Assembly: GCA_011009095.1 (NCBI GenBank)
Contig: VTPC01005425.1
Span: 188,342 to 252,341 of the forward strand
DNA: 64,000 nt
Direction of reading: 5' to 3'
From: Ignelater luminosus
Taxonomy: Eukaryota; Arthropoda; Insecta; Coleoptera; Elateridae
The translations under genes and the position numbers were made by a program. The notes under the pieces were generated by a model, which saw only the letters and a list, made by a program, of their open reading frames with translations, had not been told where the DNA came from and did not search any database. This document shows positions 1 through 11,391 of this stretch, in pieces. Numbering within the stretch: the first letter of the stretch is position 1; each line of letters opens with the position of its first letter.

Positions 1-346
1 GAAATCAAATTGACACGAGCACATGGCGCTGATTTGTGAATTTTATCTTTTAATTTATTTAATGAAAACATTGTCAATGTTTTAGTTTTAGGCTATTTAT
101 TATATATAGTACATTAAAATGCAAAATATGTAAAAATATGCGTGTATTTGTCTAGCTTGTTTGTTTTCAAACATTATCTTTCAATCATCCATTACGTTGA
201 ACAGGTTTGTACATAATACTGCAACTTGGTCAAGATGGAATAGCAACCATTTCAAAACACCCAACCTGCCCAAATCTCTTTCTTACATTTTTACATATTA
301 CAATTTCTTATGATTATGTTTAAAAGTAGAATGAATAAAGATATAT

Positions 347-683
347 GGGTGTTCCATTTGAAAAAAAAACAAACGAAAGTTTTATACATTATTTTTTTGT
401 GCAACACTGTTTGTAAAAATTGAAACTTATAGGAGTTTCTTTAATAAAATATACAGGCAGTTAGTTTAATTTATTACAATAAAATTTATCTGACATATTA
501 TATTCAATTATTTATTATTTTATTCATGGTAACTATTCAAACCCAGAATATTATTTTTGTCTTTAACAGTACTTGAAATAATTTTGGACCGCAGAGACTC
601 TGTTGATCGTTCTTTAGCAACATGTTTTAAATAATCCTACTAATAACGAAGCTATCATCGGTCTATAGATCGTTGGAACACCC
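347..683. repeat. Possible MITE-like repeat with short inverted ends
   Basis: The ends carry gggtgttcca at 347-356 and its exact reverse complement tggaacaccc at 674-683, enclosing about 340 bases of AT-rich DNA with no coding frame. Short ends of the type (aca)gggtgttcc are common on small non-autonomous insect DNA transposons, and a related end occurs on the next repeat at 1201. No clear target-site duplication was identified, so the exact borders are uncertain. A chance pair of 10-mers this close together is unlikely but possible. Confidence 0.35.
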
Positions 684-1200
684 TGTGTTAACTTTCACAA
701 AGATCACGTACACTTTATACAACCATATTTCTAATGCACGTCATTGACTGATATGACGTCATTGCGAGGCAATATTTCCAACATGTGCAAGACTGTCCAT
801 GTAAATCCTTGGGTATATTTAATCGCGATAACGCAAAAATAAAACACAAAATAGAACTTGAGTTTAAAGTTTACACAGATCACACATAACAATAAAGCCG
901 AAAGATAGATTAAACGCACCTGCTCGGAAAACAAAAATGATCAAGATTGAGGTTAAAGTGCTGCAAACAATTAGTCGTACAAGTAACTATCCGGACTCAC
1001 CGGGAATTAGTAAATTATAACACGATCAAATTGACAATTTATTTACGTCATTAATGACGTGCATTACAAATTTTGATTGTATATAGTGTATATCTAGTAG
1101 TTGCATCATTTGAACCGAAATGCACGTTTTAATGGAAATGATAAATTAAAGAAACTGACCCAAAACTAGTGATTCGGATTTACTCCAAAATTGGGGTATA

Positions 1201-1482
1201 CAAGGTGTTTCAGGATTAAATGGGTACCTCAAAAAATATTCGAGATACGAATTCGGTTAAATTGGGACAAAGTTGCATTTATGTTATTTGAAAAGAAATT
1301 GTAACTACCTTCATGTGTTGATAAATTCGAAAACGAAGATTTTGTTTGTTTTAAATTCTGTTCTTAAATTGGAAAAAGCATTTCTGAGGCAGTGTTCTCG
1401 TCCTCCACATCTCTTGTGCGTTATATCTCGAAATTTCGACCAGTCTCCGATATTCGAGCACTAACTTAAAACAAACACCCTG
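1201..1482. repeat. Possible MITE (282 bp, TA-flanked)
   Basis: The element begins caaggtgttt and ends with the near-perfect inverted copy aaacaccctg (one mismatch in ten). It is flanked on both sides by TA (1199-1200 and 1483-1484), the target duplication expected of Tc1/mariner-mobilised MITEs. Inside, short sequences of the type attcgaga near 1239 and tattcgagca near 1451 also sit in inverted positions. The 63-codon open frame inside has no recognisable product and is most likely chance. No larger relative is visible in the window. Confidence 0.45.
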
Positions 1483-2210
1483 TAGATACTAGGCTTAGGC
1501 GCAAAGAATAAAAATTAATCAGCGAAAGTATTGAGTTTTTTGTTAGCTGAAGTTTATAAGGGGTAAGCTGCTGTATACCAAGGAAACTTCGGCCTTGATA
1601 TCGAAAAAGTGTTAAAATCAAAAGAACTGTTGTAAAAGTAAAAAAGAAACATAAAGAAAAGCTTTCCACAGAAAGCACAAAATTTAATTCAGTACTTTTT
1701 AGTCGTCTGATCCGTATCGTTATTACTTTGAAATTTCTTTCTACCTACTCGAGTTATAAGTTTCGAGTTGATATTTTGCTTAAATATGTTACCAATATTG
1801 AAATATATTAAATATTGAAAATATAATCTTTGCTTTCCTTCAAAAATTCATTGAAGAAAAGTAAGTAATAACTGAATGTGTATTTGGATAAAATGAAATT
1901 TTTTTGTCAGCATTAAAGATTTCAGTTTTTCTGTTGTAATCATCGATACACGCTGCTTTAAATATTGCATCAAGAAATATTTTTTGTCATTTGGAACTTA
2001 AATGTGTTTTCATTATGATAAGTTACGACTTTGTTCTTGCAGGAAATAGAAAAGTATCTTACGGTATATGATTTGATCATAAATATTTAATTACTGTTAC
2101 ATTTAATAAACGAACATCTGTTGTTTGTTGAATCATTGTTATATAAATTCTAATGTTTTGTATTATTTCATAATAGTAATAAAAGAGAAAAATTCGAATC
2201 GATCTATATT

Positions 2211-2217
2211 TATAAAA
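2211..2217 (+). promoter_or_regulatory. TATA-box-like motif upstream of the 2.3 kb exon
   Basis: TATAAAA preceded by tatat sits about 55 bases upstream of the exon-like block at 2265-2354. If it is functional, transcription would begin near 2240-2253, where cctaac and a tcaattt initiator-like string occur, and the 2354 exon would be a first exon. AT-rich insect DNA yields such motifs often by chance, so this is only suggestive. The alternative is that cctaac at 2241-2246 is a branch point for an internal exon starting after the AG at 2263-2264. Confidence 0.25.
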
Positions 2218-2264
2218 CACGGCTGGTTAAAGTAAAAAATCCTAACGGTGTCAATTTAAAATAG

Positions 2265-2354
2265 TTCTTAAGAAGAACCTTCATGAGTGTCTGTTCCCCA
2301 CCGTTGGGCACGAAGAGGTGACCACCGAAGCATTAGACATCACAGAGCATACAG
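2265..2354 (+). CDS. Candidate exon of the long + strand gene, ending at a perfect 5' splice site
   Basis: This block is much richer in GC than its surroundings and ends ...catacag|gtaagt, a perfect consensus donor. One frame is open from 2246 through the donor and reads KNLHECLFPTVGHEEVTTEA and then LDITEHT, leaving phase 1 (one base, G, after the last codon). That frame looks protein-like but I do not recognise it. The start is uncertain: 2265 assumes an acceptor at AG 2263-2264 with the branch-like cctaac 18-20 bases upstream, though the pyrimidine tract is poor. The alternative is a 5' non-coding first exon from a TATA box at 2211. In that case the first ATG (2283) opens only a 12-codon upstream ORF. 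The donor is the strongest part of the evidence, and the coding status is open. Confidence 0.4.
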
Positions 2355-2530
2355 GTAAGTGCGGTGACCGCCGCGTTCTTCTCCGCGAGTAGAGGGGCGG
2401 CGACTCGCGAGTTCGTGCTTAGACCCTCCAGTTATGCGCAGACCTGTGGGGTGGTCACACCGCGAAATGTTACTTCGTCGTATCTGTTGTCTTTCGTAAC
2501 GTAACGTGTCTTGCAGGATAAACTGTTCGC
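2355..2530 (+). other. CpG-rich island at the start of the long intron
   Basis: Directly after the donor at 2355 lie about 175 bases dense in CG dinucleotides (gtgaccgccgcg, ctccgcgag, ggggcggcgactcgcgag, caccgcgaaatg), in contrast to the AT-rich DNA around. CpG-rich DNA at the first exon/intron border often marks a promoter-proximal region or a conserved regulatory element. No ORF longer than the read-through of the exon is present. It supports an expressed gene starting nearby but does not prove it. Confidence 0.4.
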
Positions 2531-5267
2531 AATCCTGCTGTAACCCCCAGAAAACAAATATATTTTACACAGGGTTTTGACCGTTTAAACAGGGTGTTGC
2601 CAAAAAAGGAAAAATAAACTTTTTCAAGTGATGCAGTGTGCACTTTTATGTTTAAAATAATAAATAATGAAGATTTCTAATGTGTTGTGTTTCAAAGAGG
2701 ATTTTTGAAATATTTGTTTAGTTAATTAGGTGGGTGCTTTTGTTTTGTAACTTGAAAGTAGGCGGCCGAACGTTTTTTGAAATTTCGATTTGCTTTTTGG
2801 CGGGGGATTTAAAGCTTGTTATGAAATATCCTGTCGATTAATTTATGAATATTTATCGATAAACCATTAGTGTTTCACTTCCTGGAAGTTTCTTGCTTGA
2901 ACATTTTGGTGCCCACTACTCTTCATTCATTATCTGTGTTCTTAATAAGTTTTTAAATACCAATAATTATAATTATGTCTGTTGAAATTTCAAAAATGTG
3001 TGGTAAATATTCCCATAAATTTAATATTTTCTTTCTAATTATGTCGTCAAAATTCCTAACGCACTCGTTTATTATCGAACCTTTCAGTACTAATGATATT
3101 TTTCGTGTGTCAGGACACCTCACCTATTCACGGACGTCTTCATTATTATTCAGAACCCACCCTATTGTATGTTTTTGTCCTGTATATAACAAAAACGGAA
3201 TTTTCATTAATGTAATAAAGTCGAATAAAGTAGTAACAGGCCAAAAACCTTTTTAGTAAATTTCCTTTACTTTAATAAAAACTTCACTAAACGATTGATG
3301 ATCCGTTTTCCCAACCATCTATTTCTTGTTTAGACGTCTCTAATATCCGTCAGATTAGAAACTGCAACAATGACTTTTGCATGTTGATGGAGGATATTGA
3401 AAGGTCGATTCAATAATTGCTCGGTTTAATGTCTTCAATTACCCGCAAAAAAGCAAATCGTTTCGAATTAAGTAACGTTCGGCTTTGTTTAAACGATTCC
3501 CTCTTTTTGTTTTCAATTACATGCCATTTTTGACGCACGTAGCAGCGAACGAATGATTCAGTCAAGTCTCAAGTAAGAATTTCACACACGTACAATTAGG
3601 GTTTGTGTTTTGGTTTCGTAATGTTTATGTTTTTACCTTGTGCAAGGTAGGCAGGCAAATGACGAAAGGTTAAAAGCACTTTAAATTCATTTATTCTTTA
3701 CAAAACTGAAAACACAAAGCGGTTTGATAAGGAAATCTTGATTTTGTTCTTATAATTTGATTATTGATTTAGATATCTTATTTTCGTGTCGTTTATGAAA
3801 CAACATAGTATCGGGCCCTTTAATCTGATGTTTTGATACAAAACAAATTACGAAAGTGTGACTTATAATGCATTAACCCTAATAGGAAACTGTTTTCTAG
3901 CGTAGTATATGCAATGGTTAAAACAAATAATTTACTCAGGTAATTGCTTTGGTAATTATTAGAAAGGAGCAAACTACAATAATTAGAAACTGTGAAGTAA
4001 ATGTTTCATTTCTATGAAAACTTCATTGTCGCTGTATTAGGGCAAGTAGTCGGCTGTGTTACTTCCATTGCAATATTATAAGAATTAATGGAATTTTTGT
4101 ATTACATTTTTCCCTTAATTTAATTAAAAGAAAGCGGTATACAAGAAGTTTGTTCGATACAAGGCAGCATGACAGGAAATTATTTTTGTTATTAAATTCA
4201 GAAACTTAAGAACGAAATTGTTGGATGAGACTTGAAAATATTAAAAATGAAAACAAAATCTATTTCGGGAGATCTAGTTTTGTCTTTCAGGAAGTAGAAC
4301 AGTTTTTCTGCATGACTAAATGTGAGATACTTCACAAATTACTAAGAGATCCGGTAACCGTAAAGGTCAGAGTTATCCTGGTTTGTCGAAAAAAAAACCA
4401 TAAGAAAGTGCAATTTTAAATAACAAGAAACAAGAAAATCGTAATCGTGAATTTACAGTTAATCTTTACTAAATAGTTGAGGGTTCAGTTTCATTTTTGA
4501 GTTTGAAAAGCTTAGAACAGACATGCTGGCTTTGTTAATATCAATACTTTAGGCACTCACTACTTGAAGCTTTTAGATAAACATAGGACAACTGATACGA
4601 TAGTTCTTCTTATATTCTATCGACTTTTGCAGTCTTTTGGATGAACATCAAAATACTGAATTAACAGTTACGCAATCATTGGGTATAGAGACTACTTTTT
4701 TTTATGTGTTGAATGTTGAAAAATCGAAAAATGATATGTTGCTTAAAATTGCACTTAAAATGTGGAAATAGCCATTGTTCACGTGTGAAAGTATCATTTT
4801 ATGAATGGAGGATGATTTTCTTGACAAACACGATGTGATGTGCTTACGGTATTCTTATACGATATTCGTGATGGAATGACTCCAAGCCAAACCTCAGTTC
4901 AAACAGAACAAAGCTTTCAGATAGTGAAGTGATTGCATTATTGCGGGCGATTCTATTCATATCGATCGTTAGTGCTTTCTTGAACAAATTGTAACATAAG
5001 TTCCACATACTAAGTTTCGTTACTAATGTGCTTCCTTGTCAAAATAATCGTACAAATTATGTCAATTTATACATTATCCTTTTGTTTACACAAAGTCGCA
5101 AGTTTTTAATATGTATCGAAAATCAAGAGACAAACTTAATTTGTAAAGTGGATTACGTAGCCAAATTTTTCCAGGGATTCATCTTGTGTCACACTTTCAT
5201 TTATGCTGTACAGTAGTGCAGTGAAGGATACAAGGGACCAGGAGATTCCGCGGAGCTAGGGAACCTC

Positions 5268-5969
5268 AATCCTAAGGGACTTTCAAAGCTCTCGCGCAAC
5301 CATTTTGTCTTGTGCTTGATATGAAAATACATTAGTAATATGTAAATATTAGTCTGCAAAAGCTAAAAATTATTAGCGATAACCAAATGGTTTTGTTAGT
5401 CTCAGATTGCTTAGCAGAGCTTGATCATAACGCTATGTGCTTTTGTTTTGGACATATTTGCAAATTGTGTAGGTTCACTCTAGTTTTTGGCCTTTTCCGA
5501 GCAATATTTCCTAGTTTTATCCTCTTCCTGAGTAATATTTGATTATTGCCAGCCAAATCCTTTTGAGTTCTCGTCATATTAAAACGTTGATATTTGTAAT
5601 CAAATTTATTATTGTATTCAACCACATGTTTTGCTCGTTATGGTATATTCTTAATTTTTTATTCTCTTTGTTATTTAGATTGCCAACTTAGTATCTCGAC
5701 AATCCAGGTAATTTAAGTTGCAGATCGCATTTGATGTTTTGTTTTTTCCCTAAATTAGAGAACAGATCATTCAAGTGTTTTTCTTCTAGCACCATTTGTA
5801 CATATGTCTTGGTAGTAGTTTTGCTATTTAACATTCTGCCACAAATGAATAAATGAATGACTTTTTTTTAACACTGAATGTGTTAATAATAATCAGTCTT
5901 TTTGAGTTGTTTTTAATTGTCCAGAATATTCTGTATTGATCTGGGGTTCCGGAGAGTCCCTTTAGGATT
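5268..5969. repeat. Element bounded by imperfect inverted repeats
   Basis: The string aatcctaagggact at 5268-5281 reappears inverted, with one extra base, as agtccctttaggatt at 5955-5969. Both arms lie in small GC-richer patches (ccgcggagctagggaacc just outside the left arm, ggggttccggag just inside the right). The roughly 670 bases between are AT-rich without a transposase frame. This fits a non-autonomous DNA transposon, but no target duplication was found and the family is unknown. The true ends may extend beyond the matching arms. Confidence 0.3.
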
Positions 5970-8900
5970 ATGCGCTATATGCTACGTGCTTATGTAAATT
6001 AGAACATTTTATAGCTAACATCCAAACAAAGGTGAAACCCTCTTTCGATGCTGTATTATATATTTTGGGAAAACAATAACAAGAGAAAAGTTTGATGTTG
6101 CATCATTTTTCGATGAATTCAAACTTTTGTTTTGATACATAAAGTGACATTTGTTCCTATATGTTTTTGGAAAGCAGTAACGTGGAATCTAGAATGATAA
6201 AAAGGAATTTTTAATAAAAAGCCTTTCAGAAGATTTTTACTGCATTCGTTGCACTACTTTCCTTTTGTCCTAAGAAGCTTGTGTATCGGAGATTTGCGGT
6301 GGGCGTTTTAGTAGAGAGCAAGCCCTCTTCTTGTAAAAACATTAAAAGAGAAAAGAAATCAGAGCGAAACTAAAGATATTTTTTTCCTAAAGTTTTTAAA
6401 GCATAAAATCTTTTGTCTTTGGTTAAGCGTGTTTAAAATTATTTGTGAAAGTTAATTGATAATTTCTTAAAAGCGAGAAAACCGTAATTTGTTAGCTATT
6501 TTAGGTCATTTCTAAATAAACAACTTTAATTCGATACCGCTATATAATATAATTACTTACTGCGAACATTCTATTTAGGTTTAGAGGTATCCTATAATAC
6601 TATAATTAATTATTTAAACAATACGGGTAGAGTATTATCAACTACTGCATTAGACAATGGAACGATCCCTTATATGTAAAGTAGAATGATGTTCTCATCA
6701 AATTATAAACGTAACAGCTTTTGTCTCTCGAGCTTAGAACCATAATCTGAATGCATCTTCGAAGCACCGTTGTATATAACGGATTTCAGGTTCGTTTTTT
6801 CTCTTTATTCAAAAAATTTTTATCTACTTCAGATTAATGTGAAATGGGAGATTCAAATCCCTACAACAAAAAAATTACCTTAGTTATAAATTGCTTTGCA
6901 TTTACATTTCGTAAATCTACCCTCAAAAAATAATTACGTTGCAGGCGAAAAATATTTTTCTTTGAATTTAAAGTAATCAAATCTAACGTCTACTTAATAA
7001 TCTTTTAAACTTATTGGTCTAGCACTTAAACTTTATTAAGTGCTGCTCAAGTTTTGGCATTCTATAGGTTAATCTGTCATTAGCAGCTTTCTATAAATTA
7101 ACGGTACTACGTGATTGTTCTCCAGGGTGGTACCAATGGACTTTAATTGCTGACAGTTTTGATACTCCCGACTATTTCCCTTTAACTTCAAAATTAATTT
7201 CCCCACTGCGGCATTATCAATTAAATTTCGATTAGGTGTTGTCTGGATACCGCAAATCGATATTGGCTAACCATCTAGATTTTCAGAGAAATACAAATTT
7301 CATTAAATCTAAATTTGAACGAAGTTCAGCCAATTATGTATGTAGACGCGTAATCAACCTATTTGCGTAACTTCCTTTAACATGAAACACAAAAGAATAA
7401 ATAAACCAGCTTTTTCTCTCTTCATTCTTGCTTTGCGTGTAGTTTTCTTGAAACTGTAGTTTACCGATTCACCTGCAGTTCAATTAGATTTCAAAGTTGT
7501 TCGTGTTTTCCTCAACTTGACGTGTTGGGGTAGTTGTACGAATACAATTTGAATTTTAAGTTGTGCACGAGATGCTTCGGTCGTGACAGTTTTAGATTTG
7601 AAATTCAAGTTCTCTGTTTGGTGGGTAAAATTAACAATTGTGAACTTTGAGTTTCTAAATTTTGTCGTTTTCTTATGTATGAAAGTACCCTTGCAACTTG
7701 CTTTATTGAGGAACTATAATAAAAATATACGTTTGTGAAGAACCCTTGTTACGACTGTAGTTTGATATCTCTAAAAACTTGATAAGATTCCTTAAAGTAA
7801 ATAGCGGTGAAAATTTTTATCGAACTTCCTGTCGGGTTTGGGAACCTTCAGGAAACGCGGTATTATTATGTTTCGTGATAAATTTTATTGTTATTTGTGT
7901 GTTTCATTTTAATATTTCAAACTTATTTACATGTGGTTCTAATTTATGAGGTAATTACATACTGTCGTATAAATAAATTTATTGTATTCGGAAATTTTTG
8001 ACAGCATTAGAGAGTATTATATTGTGCTTTTACATTTTTTTTGTGATAATTCAATAGAATAGGCCACAGCATTGAATGGAATTGCTCTACATTCTCAATT
8101 GTGTAAGATTGGTTTTAGGCGATCGATTTTATCATAAATTGAGTGGTACATACCTTCTAGTTGCATTGCATTTGTCGGGCTATTGAATGTGATTGTTATT
8201 ACCCTTTCAAAATCCAAAATTCTTGCTGAGAGGAAAATATAGAATTGAAAACTTCCAAAGCATCAAATAATGATGATCTTCAGATCGTGTCATATTGATT
8301 CCGGTGAGTAGATCGAATTTCGTGAAAATAAATTTCGATAGTCTATCACGTGTTAGCGAAACAAAACTCGAGTTTCTTGACAGAATAATGTACAAGGGAG
8401 TTACCAAATTTAAACCTCTTATTTGTTTTTCACTTTGTAAGGAAGTCGAGAAGTATTCAAAATAGATTTTGTGCTTGTGCTGCATTTCGTATTATAGTCT
8501 CAAACTTTAGCGAATCTAATTTTCTAAAGTTTCGAACTGAAAGGTTAGCATTTTGATGTCCAAATTTCCTTTTGCAGCTTTGGCACTTGCTGTTAGAATA
8601 AACAGTCATGTCTTTTTAGCGCACATGGCGAAAGCCTATTTATTTGTTGCATTTGGATTATAAGGGAAAAATAGGCCATGGTAAACATTCAGTCATGACT
8701 ACTCTCATATTCCAGAACTTACTTCAGTCGAAGGATGCTCTACTAACGAAATACCATCTAAGTTGTTGTGGGTGTACATTCAAGATTAAAGACGTCTATA
8801 AATGATAATTTTATTTATTTATTATTTATTATAGATTACCGTTCCTTTATTTATTTTTCTTTTAATTTCAAATTAAGATGTTCAATTGTATGTAAATATC

Positions 8901-9917
8901 ATCTCTAAAAACTGACTCGAATTAATTTAAACTGATAAATTCATTACAGACGTGGGTGTAAGTTGATAAGGACTAAATTCCCACCCTTATCACCTTTTGT
9001 GTAGGCGATGATAGGATGTAAAATTCCCACGCTAGCCAAACAATTCCCACATGCCCATTCTTGTTTTCACGGTTTAAAATCGCCGAATTTTCAAACAAAA
9101 ACTTTGCGATATTTTGTTTTATTACTGTATATACATAGATATATTAAGTCATGAGAAAGGTTATTGCCTTGTAATAATAATGTATATATGCATGCATTTA
9201 TCAGAGTTCTCGGTTGTTTAACTGTTCTAATATGAATATGCATGAATGGAAACGTTGCTGCAGTTGCAATTCAAACGGCTTAAATATGCGGCAGTTTTCG
9301 ATCTATACAAAAAAAAGGAGACGTGTTTTAGGTAGTTGAACGCTGTTGCTATTTACTTCGGTGAAAGTTGCTTTTATGATTAGTAGGCAGACGATTCAAA
9401 CAAAACTTCTGGCCATTTAAAATTGATGTAAATGTCAGGGCTCTTCAGTTTTCTGTTGTTGAAATTTTATAGCCCATTCAATAAAAGTTTAGTTTACAAA
9501 TAGGGCTTTTTAAAAACTGGAGTAGAGTAGAGTTTTTAGGTCGTTTAATAATGACTGAAATTCAGTCTTCTTGTTTGTCTACCAAACAGATTAAGAAGCT
9601 TTGATTTTGACCGATTAATGTTACTGACGTGAGTGACCTTTGACAAATAACAAATATTGTTTCTCGAATACAGTCGTTGATTCGTTTCGACCGAAAGTAA
9701 TCCGGCTTTATTTTATGCCCTGGTGAAATTGAAAAGTTTTTAATTCCAGGACCAACAAAAACTTCCAAGGGTTCTCTGAAAGTTCGTCTTTTAGAATTTC
9801 TTTTTTTTGTAATAAAAATGATATAAGCTCTCTATTTTCTTTCATACAACTGAAGTCCAATATTAAATTTTTCTTTTTTACTGTAATATAAACCTTCTTT
9901 TGATCATTTGGTATTAC

Positions 9918-10118
9918 CTAAAAGATAGGTAATTTAATTATGGAAAATTCCAAGGATTTAGTTTTGTAACTTAAAAAGAAAAGCAAGAAATATATTTCCC
10001 TCGAGTTCGTCGATTCATCTTCCCCAGCGACTTCCTTCAAGAATAGTACGATTAGAAACCACAACATGACTACAAGCGTAAGCAATTTTCGTTGCGACAA
10101 GGAAATTACTTTGCTCAT
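9918..10118 (-). CDS. Candidate small secreted-protein ORF, minus strand
   Basis: The frame begins ATG in an insect-favourable context (aaaaATGAG) and encodes 66 residues. The N-terminus looks like a signal peptide: MSKVISLSQRK, then a hydrophobic core LLTLVVMLWFLIVLFL, then KEVAGEDESTNSRE, a polar stretch with a plausible cleavage after AG. The rest (from IYFLLFF) is AT-rich and less protein-like, so the true coding part may leave at an unseen splice site. Upstream on the same strand a donor-like aacag|gtgaga (about 10225) and an acceptor-like tttgcattgcag (about 10176) could make a 50-base intron, short even for insects. A nested intronic gene is possible, but so is chance. Confidence 0.25.
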   Translation of the reverse strand: MSKVISLSQRKLLTLVVMLWFLIVLFLKEVAGEDESTNSREIYFLLFFLSYKTKSLEFSIIKLPIF

Positions 10119-11040
10119 TTTTATTGCATTTTTTCAGCTGATTCGGTCTTTCGATTCTCTGTTTATTTTTCTCCTGCAATGCAAATTCTAACTTTGCAAA
10201 CTTGAGAGAAATTTTACTCTCACCTGTTTTTTCCCCTTGAGCATAGTTTTACGCCTGGGCGGCTTCTAGTTTTGCGAGTTAAGCGTATCTAAATTATTAT
10301 AGCTTCAAATTGATTTGTGTGTGGTGTTCCTAAGATATTATAGCTCCGCGTTAAATCCGGACGTCCATCCACCTGAGAATTCGTAAATTTCGCTGCTACG
10401 TGCGCCCTTGTCCCATAAAGATCTGTAATTTATTTTGATTTTGTTTTATTATAGAACCGTTCTATCTTCTGCCTAGTCTGTGATAATCGAGGGCGCTTGT
10501 GTATGTATGGTTTCAGTTTGAAAATCCTCAACTACTACTGTGGCAATTTATTTCAAGTGCCGAATAATTGTTCAAGTGCCTTTGTATCAGCAATTTACGC
10601 GTTTAATTGTGCCGACACTGCAAACCAAGAGCCTTAACGCTGTTACAGTGGATAATAAATGTGCAACCATTATTATTTTAACCTCAATTGTGCGCCGAGT
10701 TCGATACATTTCCTTGAATTGAATTAAAATCAGTATAACGCGGACCAAATGTGAGCCTTATTAGTGCAGGTGTCTTGTCATTATTAGTATTTATTATCTC
10801 ACCACACATATCCTTACAACCAAAGTTTACTTTTTTTTTCAATTTTAACTTTTATCCAGCAATTTAAAGATAGTTGTATGTATCCATTTAAAGTTTTCTC
10901 TAACAAACGGAAGAAGGGAAGAACAGTAAAAACCTTTTAAAGTTTATGTGAACTTTCAAAGAAATTCTCTGTGATATGCTTTCTTGTTGGTGAGTGTTGT
11001 GCGCGTCGCTACGTTCGACTTCGGGATGGTGGTTTTACAG

Positions 11041-11193
11041 GAAAGCGGGTCGCCTATTCAGGCACCCGCCGCGCTTTTAGACCCATTGGATTACAGGCAG
11101 ACTCCTACATGCCTGAAGATGCTGCCCAAGAGATACATCAGTATGCATCATTGGTTGGGACCCATTTGCCCTAAGGAACTAAAATCGCAACTA
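11041..11193 (+). CDS. Candidate 153-base internal exon
   Basis: This GC-rich block in AT-rich DNA is flanked by gttttacag| and |gtaagt, giving an exon of exactly 51 codons. Frame A (phase 0) is open throughout and reads ESGSPIQAPAALLDPLDYRQ, TPTCLKMLPKRYISMHHWLG, PICPKELKSQL. Frame B (entered with one base carried over, which matches the phase-1 donor at 2354) reads KRVAYSGTRRAFRPIGLQAD, SYMPEDAAQEIHQYASLVGT, HLP and stops at 11172-11174. Frame B looks at least as protein-like and would make this an alternative C-terminus or a poison exon. The acceptor is weak in pyrimidines. The open frames continue upstream to about 10971, so an earlier acceptor is possible. I recognise neither frame. Confidence 0.45.
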
Positions 11194-11385
11194 GTAAGTT
11201 TCACGAACACTTGCGGGAAGTAATTGTAGGAAAATTGAAATCTCTTGTTTTATCAGAAATGCAAATTCAATTTTAACTGTTGAATGTTTAGAGAAAACAA
11301 TTTTATGCTTTTCATTATCTGTAACGAGCAACATTATTTATTTGGAAATTCTAAAGGAAAGCTGATCTAGGGACTGAATTTCATA

Positions 11386-11391
11386 AATAAA
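11386..11391 (+). terminator. Possible polyadenylation signal after the 11 kb exon
   Basis: AATAAA followed closely by a GT-rich stretch (atgtgcgtgttgc) lies about 200 bases downstream of the donor at 11194 and 212 bases after the frame-B stop at 11174. If the donor at 11194 is skipped, the block from 11041 could be a terminal exon ending near 11410, giving a short isoform that stops before the recursive splice sites. AATAAA is frequent in AT-rich DNA, so confidence is low. Confidence 0.2.

Noticed and set aside
2570-2640. acagggtgttgcc motif resembling the MITE ends at 0.3-1.5 kb
   Set aside because: No inverted partner was found within 1 kb, so a repeat cannot be bounded.
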